64,000 bases of DNA from Succinivibrionaceae bacterium. Its GTDB lineage: Bacteria; Pseudomonadota; Gammaproteobacteria; Enterobacterales; Succinivibrionaceae. This document shows positions 50,844 through 60,139 of the stretch, piece after piece (position 1 is the first letter of the stretch; every line of letters begins with the position of its first letter). The notes under the pieces are model-generated. The model ran no database searches. It saw only the letters and a program-made list of their open reading frames with translations, and was not told where the DNA came from. The position numbers and the translations under genes are program-made. The DNA is taken from positions 299,813 to 363,812 of the forward strand of contig JAHZGH010000009.1 in assembly GCA_019420905.1 (NCBI GenBank). The letters are read 5' to 3'.

Positions 50844-52472
50844 ATGATGAATAAGTCTTTTGCCGTTACCCTTGAGCCAGGTACCTCTTTGGAGAATCAT
50901 ACTGGTTCATGGCGTACTCTGCGCCCGGTAAATGTTTTCAAGCTGCCGCCTTGCAATAAGCAATGCCCAGCTGGTGAAAACATCCAGCAGTGGCTGTATT
51001 ATGCTGCTGAGGGAGATTATGAACACGCCTGGCGTATCCTCACTGAAGAAAATCCTATGCCTGCATGTATGGGCCGTGTTTGCTATCACACCTGTGAAGG
51101 CAAATGCAACCGCGGCTTCTTAGATGAATCTGTTGGCATTAATTCCGTAGAGCGTTTCTTAGGCGATTATGCTTTAGAGCACAAATTAGCCTTCAAGCGC
51201 CCTGTAAAAGAAACTGGCAAGAAAGTATTAGTTATCGGTGCCGGTCCTGCAGGCTTATCTGCTGCCTATCACCTCCGTCATTTCGGCCACACTGTTCATG
51301 TAGTTGAGCAGGCTGAGCAGGCTGGCGGTATGATGCGCTATGGTATCCCTGTCTATCGTTTACCACGCAATATTCTCGATGCTGAAATTAAGCGTATTGA
51401 GGATATGGGCGTTACTATTGAGTGCGGTCGCAAGATCCCTGATATCGAAGCTGAAAAGAAAGCTGGCAAATATGATGCCGTAGTAATCACTACCGGTGCA
51501 GGCTTGTCTCAAAATGTTGATATTCCGCAAGGCGATACTAATCGCGTCTTAAGCGCTCTTAAGGTTTTAGGAGAAATTGAGACTAAGGGCGATATCGAAA
51601 TTGCTCGCCGTGTTGCTGTTTATGGTGGTGGTAACACTGCTGTTGACGTAGCTCGTTCTTTACGCCGTATTGGTGCTGAGCCAGTCATTGTTTATCGTCG
51701 TAACCGCGATAAGATGCCGGCTAATGAAGAAGAAATGGATGCAGCTATTGCTGAGGGCATTCAGGTTAAGTGGTTATCCACTATTTCTAGCGCCACTCGC
51801 GACTCCTTAAAGATCGAAAAAATGGCCTTAGACGAAAATGGCTATCCACAGCCTACAGGCGAATTCGAAGAGCTCCCTGCTGATGCTGTTGTTTTAGCTA
51901 TTGGCCAGAATGTTGAGAAAGATCTCTTAGCTAAACTCGAAGGTCTCAATATGGAGCGTGACAACATTATTGTCGATCCTGAGACCATGATGACTTCAAT
52001 TGAAGGCATCTTCGCAGCTGGTGACGTTGCTACTACCGATCGTACTGTTACCCACGCTATTGGTATGGGTAAGAATGCTGCTCGTGGCATAAATGCCTAC
52101 TTAAAGGGCAAGGTATACAAAAAGCAGCCTAAAAACCCAGATGCTAAATTCGAGGATATGCATCCTTGGTACTACACTGATGCTCCTAAGACTGTTAGAG
52201 CTGAGCTTGAAATTGCTCGCCGTACATCTACTTTCGACGAAGTACAGCATGGACTTACCGAAGAGAATGCTATTTTTGAAGCTCGTCGCTGCTTATCATG
52301 CGGTAACTGCATGGAGTGCGATAACTGCTATGGCGTATGTCCTGACAGCGCTGTAGTTAAATTAGGTCCAGGCAAGGGCTATGAGTTTAACTATGACTAC
52401 TGCAAAGGCTGCGGCGTTTGTGCTCAAGAATGTCCATGCGGCCATATTGCTATGGTTCCAGAGCAGATCTAG
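50844..52472 (+). CDS. NAD(P)H-dependent FAD oxidoreductase fused to a two-cluster ferredoxin (delta subunit)
   Basis: 542 residues. Residues ~35-110 are a cysteine-rich Fer4_20-type domain (PPCNKQCPAGENIQQWL, PACMGRVCYHTCEGKCNRG); ~125-440 is a GltD-like FAD/NAD(P) part with VIGAGPAGLSAAYHL, GGGNTAVDVARSLRRIGAEPVIVYRR and GIFAAGDVATTDRTVTHAIGMGK; the last ~60 residues carry CGNCMECDNCYGVCPDS and CKGCGVCAQECPCGH, two [4Fe-4S] clusters as in PorD. It presumably moves electrons between ferredoxin/POR and NAD(P). Last gene of the operon, 14 bases after porB. Confidence 0.88.
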   Translation: MMNKSFAVTLEPGTSLENHTGSWRTLRPVNVFKLPPCNKQCPAGENIQQWLYYAAEGDYEHAWRILTEENPMPACMGRVCYHTCEGKCNRGFLDESVGINSVERFLGDYALEHKLAFKRPVKETGKKVLVIGAGPAGLSAAYHLRHFGHTVHVVEQAEQAGGMMRYGIPVYRLPRNILDAEIKRIEDMGVTIECGRKIPDIEAEKKAGKYDAVVITTGAGLSQNVDIPQGDTNRVLSALKVLGEIETKGDIEIARRVAVYGGGNTAVDVARSLRRIGAEPVIVYRRNRDKMPANEEEMDAAIAEGIQVKWLSTISSATRDSLKIEKMALDENGYPQPTGEFEELPADAVVLAIGQNVEKDLLAKLEGLNMERDNIIVDPETMMTSIEGIFAAGDVATTDRTVTHAIGMGKNAARGINAYLKGKVYKKQPKNPDAKFEDMHPWYYTDAPKTVRAELEIARRTSTFDEVQHGLTEENAIFEARRCLSCGNCMECDNCYGVCPDSAVVKLGPGKGYEFNYDYCKGCGVCAQECPCGHIAMVPEQI

Positions 52473-52509
52473 CAAATTATTTTAAAGGAAGATTTATCTT
52501 CTTTTACAG

Positions 52510-52538
52510 ACGCCAGCATATAGCTGGCGTTTTTTTTT
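52510..52538 (+). terminator. intrinsic terminator after the POR operon
   Basis: ACGCCAGC (52510-52517)/GCTGGCGT (52523-52530), 5-base loop, then nine T residues. Confidence 0.95.
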
Positions 52539-52730
52539 AGCAATTGAGGTAAATCCTTATTATAGATCTGTAGAAAGCCTTATCTTTTTGATAAAATCGT
52601 TTAGAAAAAAACAAAAATTAATCTCAGTCTCTGGTAAAATGCTAAATCTACTTGAATATTTTATTTATTTTACACATCAAAATTAAAAGAAATTTAAGAA
52701 CAAATATCTAATAGCCTGCGGAGAAATTAC

Positions 52731-53558
52731 ATGGCAAACGGATACAATAAGGTTATTTTAATTGGTAATTTAGGTGACGAACCTCAGATGCGTACTGCAG
52801 CAAATGGTACAACCATTGCAAATTTTTCTCTTGCGATTAACGAATTCCGTCGCAACCCCCAAACAGGTGAAAGCTCCGAATATACTGAATGGGTACGTTG
52901 TGTAGCCTTTGGCCGTACAGCTGAAACTATTGGCCGCTATTTACACAAAGGATCTCAGGTTCACGTTGAGGGCAAAATCAGAACATCCTCTTACGAAAAA
53001 GATGGACAAAAACGCTACAACACAGAAGTAGTTTTAGATCCGTCAGGCCTCATTATGTTAGGATCTCGTCAGCAAAATCAAGACAATTACTACAACGGCA
53101 ACCGCCAAAGCTATGGACAGCGAAATGATAATGAGATCTATGGATCAAGCTTTAGCGGCAACAGTTATAATCAGAATTCAGCTTATAACCGTTCTATGTC
53201 TCAAGGGTACAATCGAAATCCTCAGAGGCAGAATTATAATTCACAAAACTATGGCGGATACAATTCACCATCTCCTTATGGTTCATCATATAATTCTGTC
53301 AATAGTTACGACAATTCTGTTAACTCCAATAGCTATATGTCTTCAAACACAAATAGCTATGCTCAAGCTAATTCTGTAAACAGCTACAGCTCTCAGCATA
53401 AATCTTATGCTTCTGCTGATGCAGAAAAAAATGACAAAAGCTCCTTTGAAAATAAAGACTCAGAGAATAATACCTCTAAGACTCCTGTAGCAGAAAAAGC
53501 TGCTGAACTCAAAGAGCCTGTCATTCAAAATAATAATGATGATGATTTACCGTTTTAA
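52731..53558 (+). CDS. ssb: single-stranded DNA-binding protein with very long disordered linker
   Basis: 275 residues. The OB-fold is at 1-~108 (NKVILIGNLGDEPQMRTAANGTTIANFSLAINEF, TEWVRCVAFGRTAETIGRYLHKGSQVHVEGKI) and the C-terminal acidic interaction tip is DDDLPF. The linker between (~110-265) is unusually long and dominated by N, Q, S, Y and G. E. coli SSB has 178 residues in total. Coats single-stranded DNA and recruits repair and replication partners via the tip. Own terminator. Confidence 0.96.
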   Translation: MANGYNKVILIGNLGDEPQMRTAANGTTIANFSLAINEFRRNPQTGESSEYTEWVRCVAFGRTAETIGRYLHKGSQVHVEGKIRTSSYEKDGQKRYNTEVVLDPSGLIMLGSRQQNQDNYYNGNRQSYGQRNDNEIYGSSFSGNSYNQNSAYNRSMSQGYNRNPQRQNYNSQNYGGYNSPSPYGSSYNSVNSYDNSVNSNSYMSSNTNSYAQANSVNSYSSQHKSYASADAEKNDKSSFENKDSENNTSKTPVAEKAAELKEPVIQNNNDDDLPF

Positions 53559-53575
53559 ACTACTGTAAATTCAAG

Positions 53576-53604
53576 TAAAGGCTTGTAAAACAAGCCTTTA
53601 TTTT
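53576..53604 (+). terminator. intrinsic terminator after ssb
   Basis: TAAAGGCTTGT (53576-53586)/ACAAGCCTTTA (53590-53600), 3-base loop, then T residues. Confidence 0.92.
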
Positions 53605-53630
53605 CCATAAGGTTTTTAATATCATATTTT

Positions 53631-54125
53631 ATGAAACAACTCATAGTTGCCGTTGTGGCATCTTGTTTGCTATGTGCCTGCAGTTCAAAGCCTATTCCGC
53701 AGCCCCCAGGTTCCAGGCTAGTCTACAATCAAAGTTTCAGTATTTCTATTCCATCTGATTTTGAAATTACTTCAACATCTGGAGAGCAATCTTCATTACC
53801 GGCACACTTAACCGTAGCCAATGCAGAAAATTTAATTACCATAAGCAAGTCTTCTTACTTTAGAGATCTAAAGGAAAGCTGCAAATTAGCCGGATACAAT
53901 TTCGTACATAACCAAAATGAAATTACCTTTGGACCACAAATTATCGGTAATGTCTGCAAAATAACAGCTACCACAGATGGAATTAAAAGCGTCCTATTTA
54001 TGAGCCGCGACAATAAAAAGGGGATCTTATATTCTATAACCTATAAGGGAAATCTCCCTTATATACGCAAAATATTAAGTTCCCTTTCTGGTGATTCATT
54101 TCTGGAAGAATTAAAAAATCAATAA
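53631..54125 (+). CDS. putative lipoprotein, unknown function
   Basis: 164 residues. The N-terminal signal ends in a lipobox (LLCAC, Cys at ~17) followed by SSKPIPQPPG, so it should be lipid-anchored. The remainder has a YNQSFSISIPSDFEIT stretch and two further cysteines (C~85, C~107) that could form a disulfide; no known domain recognised. It starts shortly after the ssb terminator and converges with the aminotransferase gene (5 bases apart). Confidence 0.7.
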   Translation: MKQLIVAVVASCLLCACSSKPIPQPPGSRLVYNQSFSISIPSDFEITSTSGEQSSLPAHLTVANAENLITISKSSYFRDLKESCKLAGYNFVHNQNEITFGPQIIGNVCKITATTDGIKSVLFMSRDNKKGILYSITYKGNLPYIRKILSSLSGDSFLEELKNQ

Positions 54126-54130
54126 AAATT

Positions 54131-55387
54131 TTATTGTGATTTTATATCTAAAATAGCTTTACGAATAATATCAAAACCAGTATCTAACTGATAGTCTGTA
54201 AGATTAAGCTGAGGCTCAATCCTTAAAAAAGAACTTGAAAGACGCTGTGTATACATACCGTGCTTAAAACAGGCTTTTACCATGGCCTCAGCCACATCAT
54301 TTGCTTTTGCATATCTTCCATAAGCTTTAAACCATAATCCATAGGCTAATCCGGCTCCGGTATAATCTGCTATAAGTTCAGGAAAGTCATCTTTTAAAGA
54401 TTGCAGATTTTGCCTAAGCTTTAGGCATAACTCATCAATGCGCCCGCTTTCTTTAAGACTTAAAATTCTATTTAAATTATTAATTCCGCGTGCGCACGCT
54501 TCAGAATTCCCCGCTAAAGTAAAATCATGCTCACCTGGATTTAAGCTATCCATAATTTCCTCTTTAGCAATAACACAGCTTAACGGAATGCCTCCACCCA
54601 AATTTTTGCCCATAACGACAATATCTGGCATGAAGTTGTCAAATAGCTCAAAAGAAAAGAAAGCACCTGTTCTGAAAAAAGCTAACTGAATTTCATCTGC
54701 AATCATTAAAAAGCCATGTTTTTGAGACAGACTTGCAACTTCTTTTAATAGACGCGGATGCATCGGCAGCATTCCCATATCACCCTGTACAGCTTCAAAA
54801 ACTACGCCGGCAATACTATCTAAATCTAAAGCATATAATGCCTTAAGACTTGCTGCTATATCTTCATCACTTGCCCTATTATCACAAAAAGGAATAGCGT
54901 AACACTCAGGAAGCATAGGAGCAAAGCTTTTTCCCATGCGTCCAGGCATTGTAGTCAAAGTACATGAGCCAAAGGTCGTACCGTGATAATCACCAAAGAA
55001 AGAGACTATTTTTTTTCGCTTTGTATAAGCACGCGCATATTTAATAGCAGCATCTATGGCTTCAGAACCGCAAACGCCAAAAGTCAATTTTAAATTTGAC
55101 GCAGAAGAAACTAACTTTATAAGTTTTTGCGCATATTCAAGCTGAATAACTCCTGGAGCATAAGGAAAAGGAAAACCACAAGGCATAGAACCTAATTGCT
55201 GATCAAAGCCTAAATTTTGTGTACAGGCTCCAGAAATAAAATCCAAATAGTATTTGCCGTCGCAATCAATAACATATGGCCCTTTAGTATCCGCAACTAC
55301 TAATGGAACTTCTAAAAGGAATTGTGCCCTACCGATAATTTTCTTACTTAAATCTAAATAATATTGAACTTGCGCGCTTTGTACCAT
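54131..55387 (-). CDS. class III aminotransferase (PLP), GABA-transaminase-like
   Basis: 418 residues. Visible: DCDGKYYLDFISGACTQNLG, CGSEAIDAAIKYARAYTKRKKIVSFFGDYHGTT, LMIADEIQLAFFRTGAFFSFE (Asp binding the PLP ring nitrogen), and the PLP lysine in VVMGKNLGGGIPL. This superfamily includes GABA, ornithine and diaminobutyrate aminotransferases; the substrate cannot be fixed. Located 3 bases after the Ogt gene, same strand, probably co-transcribed. Confidence 0.85.
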   Translation of the reverse strand: MVQSAQVQYYLDLSKKIIGRAQFLLEVPLVVADTKGPYVIDCDGKYYLDFISGACTQNLGFDQQLGSMPCGFPFPYAPGVIQLEYAQKLIKLVSSASNLKLTFGVCGSEAIDAAIKYARAYTKRKKIVSFFGDYHGTTFGSCTLTTMPGRMGKSFAPMLPECYAIPFCDNRASDEDIAASLKALYALDLDSIAGVVFEAVQGDMGMLPMHPRLLKEVASLSQKHGFLMIADEIQLAFFRTGAFFSFELFDNFMPDIVVMGKNLGGGIPLSCVIAKEEIMDSLNPGEHDFTLAGNSEACARGINNLNRILSLKESGRIDELCLKLRQNLQSLKDDFPELIADYTGAGLAYGLWFKAYGRYAKANDVAEAMVKACFKHGMYTQRLSSSFLRIEPQLNLTDYQLDTGFDIIRKAILDIKSQ

Positions 55388-55390
55388 TTA

Positions 55391-55891
55391 TCACTCCGCT
55401 AGCTTAGGGTGCCTCCTTTCAAAATCCAAAAGGAATGCCTTTAAGTCAGCACCAGCTTTATAAGCCCCAGGGGATCCTGAGCTTTTGATTACACGATGAC
55501 ATGGTACCATTAGCAGAAAAGGATTTAAATGCAAAGAATGACCTAAAGCCCGGCATAATACAGATGCCCTGCTTTCATAGTTTTTAAGACGTAAGGCTAA
55601 ATCTTTATAAGAAATTCTCTCTCCAGGCTTTAAGGTCAAAACAGCATCACGTACGGCTTGAGCAAAAGGAGTATTTGCTGGAGCTAGAGGAGGAATTTCA
55701 GGTAAAGGATTTCCCTGAAAATAGCAATCAAGATACTTGCGAGTCATGTCTAAAATAGTATTGTTTCCAAACTCTGCTTTAAAACCACAAGCTAAATGAG
55801 AAGGATAAATATCCAAACAGTAAAGTTTAGTATCATCGGCAACGGCGATAAAGTTCCAAGGCATTTCAGAAATAATTGTTTTATACAACAT
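55391..55891 (-). CDS. ogt: methylated-DNA--[protein]-cysteine S-methyltransferase
   Basis: 166 residues, suicide repair protein for O6-alkylguanine. N-terminal Ogt fold, then PFAQAVRDAVLTLKPGERISYKDLALRL and the acceptor cysteine in LMVPCHRVI with arginine-finger and GAYKAG (in place of the usual GGYAGG). The first two ATG codons are in frame with weak RBS signals; the start at 55891 is adopted. First gene of the ogt-aminotransferase pair. Confidence 0.92.
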   Translation of the reverse strand: MLYKTIISEMPWNFIAVADDTKLYCLDIYPSHLACGFKAEFGNNTILDMTRKYLDCYFQGNPLPEIPPLAPANTPFAQAVRDAVLTLKPGERISYKDLALRLKNYESRASVLCRALGHSLHLNPFLLMVPCHRVIKSSGSPGAYKAGADLKAFLLDFERRHPKLAE

Positions 55892-56502
55892 CTTTTAAAG
55901 CAAGTTTTTATACAAATTCCCAGCACTTTTGATTACCATGTATTTTAACACGCATTCTTGATAAATAAAAATGATAAAAATAGAAATTATTTATAATATA
56001 CAATTTTATGTTATATGTTTGTTTGTATTTTTAATAAATTATAAATGGTATACCGTTATTTTATAACTAAACAATGATCTTATCTTATTTAGGATAATAT
56101 ATTTAATTTAATAAACTATAATTTAAATAAGAACATAAAATATACCTATTTAAATAAAAACACCACTTATTAATAGTATATTAGGACATAAATATCTATA
56201 ATTAACTAACAAAATTACATTTTGTAAAACTTAAAGGCTTAACCTCTGATTATACGTTTTTTATTTATATCAAAATATAAAAACAATACTAATATTAATA
56301 AAAAAAATTATTTAATAATATAAAAAATACATTTAATTATTTACAAACACTGAAATATTAAGATTTTATTCAGAATAAGAAGAGAACAAAAACTAATTAA
56401 AATTTCAGAGTATCATATTTTTTTCTATTCTAATATATTTAAATTAACTATTTGACCAAATTCTCAAAATTAAATTTTTTTACGAAAAATAATATATTTA
56501 TA

Positions 56503-56531
56503 TTGCCTGTTGCCTCAGAAAATCATAGAAT
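56503..56531 (+). promoter_or_regulatory. promoter candidate for 6S RNA
   Basis: TTGCCT (56503-56508) and TAGAAT (56526-56531) are spaced by 17 bases, a good sigma-70 layout, with a start expected near 56538 on the border of the palindrome. Confidence 0.5.
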
Positions 56532-56538
56532 AAAGCCA

Positions 56539-56557
56539 TTGGTATACAGTATACCAA
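56539..56557. promoter_or_regulatory. 19-bp perfect palindrome at the 6S RNA 5' end
   Basis: TTGGTATACAGTATACCAA: nine-base arms around a central A, just downstream of the proposed -10 and ~10 bases before the start of the 6S fold. GGTATAC dyads are typical of GntR/FadR-type operators; in RNA it could form a 5' hairpin. Confidence 0.6.
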
Positions 56558-56564
56558 CAAGTTA

Positions 56565-56736
56565 ACCCTGGAGTGAGATCCAGCTGTTTGAACTCTGAGC
56601 CGATAATACAAGACTTCGGTGTCTGCCAGTAATAGTGAGCATACTTATTTTATATAAGGAGCCTAAGTTACTCTTTGACGCCATTTTGAACATACTGGTT
56701 CAAGAAGTCATAAACAGCAGATTCACTTTCGGGGCT
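56565..56736 (+). ncRNA. ssrS: 6S RNA
   Basis: Recognised by sequence and fold against E. coli 6S RNA. Conserved stretches: CTGAGCCGATA on the 5' side (56595-56605), GTGAGCAT (56636-56643) and the local hairpin TTGAAC (56686-56691)/GTTCAA (56698-56703), as in E. coli TTGAACCAAGGGTTCAA. Closing stem pairs GCTGTTT (56583-56589) with AAACAGC (56712-56718), GATC with GATT, and CCC (56566-56568) with GGG near 56731-56734. Length ~172 is usual. It binds RNA polymerase and shuts down sigma-70 promoters in stationary phase. The usual downstream partner ygfA is not present. Ends are approximate; a T run follows at 56740. Confidence 0.85.
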
Positions 56737-57825
56737 TAATTTTTCATACCTATAGAATTAAAAAACAATTAATAAGTTATTATCTATACATTATTTTTAT
56801 AAATTTCTTTAAAATTTAAACATTTCTTGTTTATATAATCTTTTTATACGTAAAATATTTTAATAAGGCACAAATATTCATTCTCGTCCAATATTAACGC
56901 AAATACTTAATTATAAATACAGCAAGCAGCGAAACAATTTACATTTACAAATTATGTAAACCTATCTAAATTAAAGAACTATAGGCGTATCTACAAACGT
57001 TAAAATAATGTATTAATTACTAATTCTAGCAAAATACATTAAAAAGTGTCTGCAGCAAAAACCTTACAATAGAAGAAACGGTCTGGAATACAAAACCACG
57101 CTTATAAACATCGAATATATTTATACTTTATGCCAGATGACATAATAAGCTTAACCTGTAGCAGTGCTATTTGTGCTAACAATCGCCGCCTATTTTGCTT
57201 CTAGATAAGTTAATTAGCTTAAATCTTGATAAAGGCTTACATATTTATGGATTAGACGACATAAGTTTTCTATAAATATAAATGGAGTATTCAAAAAAAT
57301 CACTAAATTAGAGCCAGCAAATTGACATATAAACTTCGACATATTGACTGTAAATCCTAAAATATATCCATTAAGCATAGTAGCGATAAATATTTGAATA
57401 CTGATATCTTAACTTTGATTATAAGCACTAGATGAAATTTATGCATGAAATCTTGTAAATGATTGAGAACAAATTTTTATCCTTATCCATCTAAATAACA
57501 TATAAAAAAAAGCTAATATTAATGTCATTTATTGGGAAACAATAGTAGCTCAGTCTGTTACTTAAGCATTACAGAAAATAATTTTTTTATAGTATTTTTA
57601 AGAAATAATAGATATTTGTTAATTCAATATTAAATAAACACGGCATCAGCTTATTTGAAATCAGCTTTATTGATATATGCCTTAGTGTCAAATATTTTAG
57701 GCAATTATGATTTAAAATAAGATCAATTATATAAATAAAATATATAAAAATTTATACTCAAGAATTTTAATCCGGAATATATAAAGTACTACACTTAATC
57801 TATGTATACAATCTTACAATTTTTA

Positions 57826-57873
57826 CAGGAGCGCAATGTTTGTTGCGTAGAAAATATTGAAACTGCACTCCTG
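57826..57873. terminator. long hairpin downstream of the NSS transporter gene
   Basis: CAGGAGCGCA (57826-57835) and TGCACTCCTG (57864-57873) pair with one mismatch (a G-U pair on the minus strand), with an inner GCAA/TTGC pair. Likely the 3' end of the transporter transcript, though without a clear T tract in either direction. Confidence 0.45.
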
Positions 57874-57897
57874 CTCTCTTAAATCACTTATATATTC

Positions 57898-59250
57898 TTA
57901 TACTAAACCATATATAAATATCGCAAAAATAATAATTGGGACTATATAACGAACATAGTTATACCAAATGTTAACTAAATGTGAATATGCGGCTTTCTGG
58001 CCATTTTGAAGCTCAAGTTTAGCATCATTTTTTAAAACATAGCCGACATAAATGCAGCACCCTAAAGCTGTAAGCACAAAACAAATATTTCCAGAAATAA
58101 AATCAAAAGCATCAAATACACTTCGGCCCAAAATTTGTACATCAGATAAAACACCTGTACTTAAAACACATGGTAAATTACCAAATATGTAAACAAAGGC
58201 TAAAGTAATAAAAATAGCAACCTTAAGTCTTATATGGAATTTTTCATATAAAACGGAAATAATTACTTGATAAATAGTGATTGATGTAGTTAAAGCTGCA
58301 ATCAAAAGCAAGCTAAAAAACACTACCGCAAAGAAATTACCAAATCCCATGCGTGAAAAAGCAATAGGTAAAGTCTTAAATACTAAAGAAGGGCCTGAAT
58401 CAGGCTGTAAACCTGCACTAAATAAGGATGGGAAAATCATGAATCCTGCTAAAACCGCAATTAATGTGTTTATAATCGCAGTGATAGTGGCTGTTTTAAT
58501 CAGATTTTCTTGTTTATTTAAGTGAGAAGACAAGGTGATCATGACACCAAAGCCCAAAGATAATGCAAAAAATACTTGACCTAAAACATCTAAAAATAAT
58601 TTCGGGGTAATCTTTGAAAAATCTGGAGTTAGATAAAAACTTACCCCCTGCATTGCACCATCTAAAGTTAAATTTTTAACTACCATTACTATTAAGCATA
58701 TAAATAATAATGGCATTAAATACTTAACAGCATGTTCAATTCCGTCAATAATACCCTTTCTTAAAATAATATAATTAACTGCAACAAATATTAATGTATA
58801 AGTAGCTATGGATAGTTCATTTGACTCTATCTCTTGATGATAAAATCCCTCTGTTACAGCTTTAGAAATCGGCTCGCTTAGGTCAAAATATCCCATCAAG
58901 ATATTAGCTATATAAGATAAAACCCAACCTCCTATAACCATATAATAAGCTAAAATACCAAACGCTCCCAAAAGCCCCATATAGCCTACAATCTTCCATG
59001 GTCTAAATCCTCTTTGCTTGCTGTCAAAAGCATCTACACAATTTATCATTGCGCGACGTCCAATAACGTTTTCTACAAGAATGATAGGAATGCCTACTAT
59101 AAACATAACAATGATAAAGACCATAACATAGGCCCCACCACCATTTAAGCCCACTAAATAAGGGAAACGCCAAGTAGCGCCAAAACCAATAGTAGCTCCT
59201 GCTACTGTCAAAATATAAGTAAGTCTGCTCGACCATGTTTGTCTAGGCAT
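57898..59250 (-). CDS. sodium-dependent neurotransmitter symporter-family (NSS) transporter
   Basis: 450 residues, 11-12 membrane helices. The N-terminal TM1 signature is AGATIGFGATWRFPYLVGLNGGGAYVM with the unwound segment binding Na+ and substrate, as in bacterial LeuT/MhsT/TnaT. PRQTWSSRLTYILTVAG precedes it. Substrate is an amino acid by family; which one is unknown. Single gene with large flanking gaps on both sides. Confidence 0.92.
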   Translation of the reverse strand: MPRQTWSSRLTYILTVAGATIGFGATWRFPYLVGLNGGGAYVMVFIIVMFIVGIPIILVENVIGRRAMINCVDAFDSKQRGFRPWKIVGYMGLLGAFGILAYYMVIGGWVLSYIANILMGYFDLSEPISKAVTEGFYHQEIESNELSIATYTLIFVAVNYIILRKGIIDGIEHAVKYLMPLLFICLIVMVVKNLTLDGAMQGVSFYLTPDFSKITPKLFLDVLGQVFFALSLGFGVMITLSSHLNKQENLIKTATITAIINTLIAVLAGFMIFPSLFSAGLQPDSGPSLVFKTLPIAFSRMGFGNFFAVVFFSLLLIAALTTSITIYQVIISVLYEKFHIRLKVAIFITLAFVYIFGNLPCVLSTGVLSDVQILGRSVFDAFDFISGNICFVLTALGCCIYVGYVLKNDAKLELQNGQKAAYSHLVNIWYNYVRYIVPIIIFAIFIYGLV

Positions 59251-60139
59251 TTTTAATAAATTCTCAACAATTAATAAAAAAACTCGTTTATTATACTTTT
59301 ATGTGCTTTAATTGACCACTTTGAATTCATATATCTCCAAAATATATAAGCTATTTAAGAGACAGTATCTCAGTACTTACTAAAAAGCATTAATCTCCAT
59401 GACAATTCTCTATCCATAAAACGTTTTTTTCATTGTCAAAAAAAAGATAATTTCTTCTTAGATTAATTCATAAATATTATTATTTTTTTAAATAATGCTT
59501 AATAATTGTGATTCAGATAAGTTTTACGTAAAACATAATTTTATAAAGTGTGAGACACATCAAAATACGTAAAAACAAACGGTTGTTGTAATAAGAAAAA
59601 ACATTATCTATATATTTACTATAGTTAAAATAAGCTTTATTATTAAATAGTTATTTAATATCAATATGATAGCAAATATATTTCACTCTAAAATTTAATG
59701 TACAAAAACATTTTTTTATACATAAATTGATAGCGATATTTAATATTCTTTTATTTTTTCCTTTAAAAACATATTATTAGTTTAAGTATATGTATTTTCT
59801 TAAATTATGCTATGATCATAAGAAATTGACAGAACACAAAAACACTAATTGTTTATACCTTAAATTTCTAAAAACTCTTAGGCGTTTTTTAGCTCAAGAT
59901 TAATATGACTTAACTATAAGGATAAAATTAAGCATCATACAGATTTAGTTTTTGGGATGGAGAAATAGCGATTTGCAATGCAAAACTTTGTCTTAAAAAA
60001 GTTTCAATCATTTGCCAAAAATTTATGTTAAAAAACTATAAACTCTCTAGGCTTGTTGAAGTTTATTTTATTTAAACGGAGGATGGCAGGTAGGAATGAC
60101 ATTCTTCCCCTAAAAACCTAGGATATCCTGTCATAATTT
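59251..60139. other. 889-bp region upstream of crp
   Basis: 59251-60050 is AT-rich, with a TTGACA at 59826 and the palindrome TATGATCATA at 59811. The last ~80 bases before crp are locally GC-rich and structured (see leader entry). No protein gene was supported. Confidence 0.45.
60078..60139 (+). promoter_or_regulatory. structured crp leader with a possible 12-codon upstream ORF
   Basis: GGAGG at 60078 is followed by an ATG at 60083 opening a 12-codon frame (MAGRNDILPLKT) that stops at 60119-60121. The palindrome AGGATATCCT follows (60120-60129). The crp start itself has no clear Shine-Dalgarno; the closest purine run is 15 bases away. This may be a translational control element. Confidence 0.35.

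Larger units (their letters stand above)
55892..57897. other. 2.0-kb gene-free region containing 6S RNA
   Basis: Apart from the 6S RNA at ~56.57-56.74 kb no gene was found. 55892-56500 and 56760-57820 are AT-rich with scattered stop codons in all frames. The segment around 57050-57450 is slightly less AT-rich and might be decayed sequence, but I could not read any family in it. A hairpin sits at the right end next to the NSS transporter gene. Confidence 0.5.

Noticed and set aside
57545..57575. GTAGCTCAGTCTGTT, similar to a tRNA D-arm
   Set aside because: No acceptor stem, anticodon arm or GTTCRA T-loop can be placed around it.
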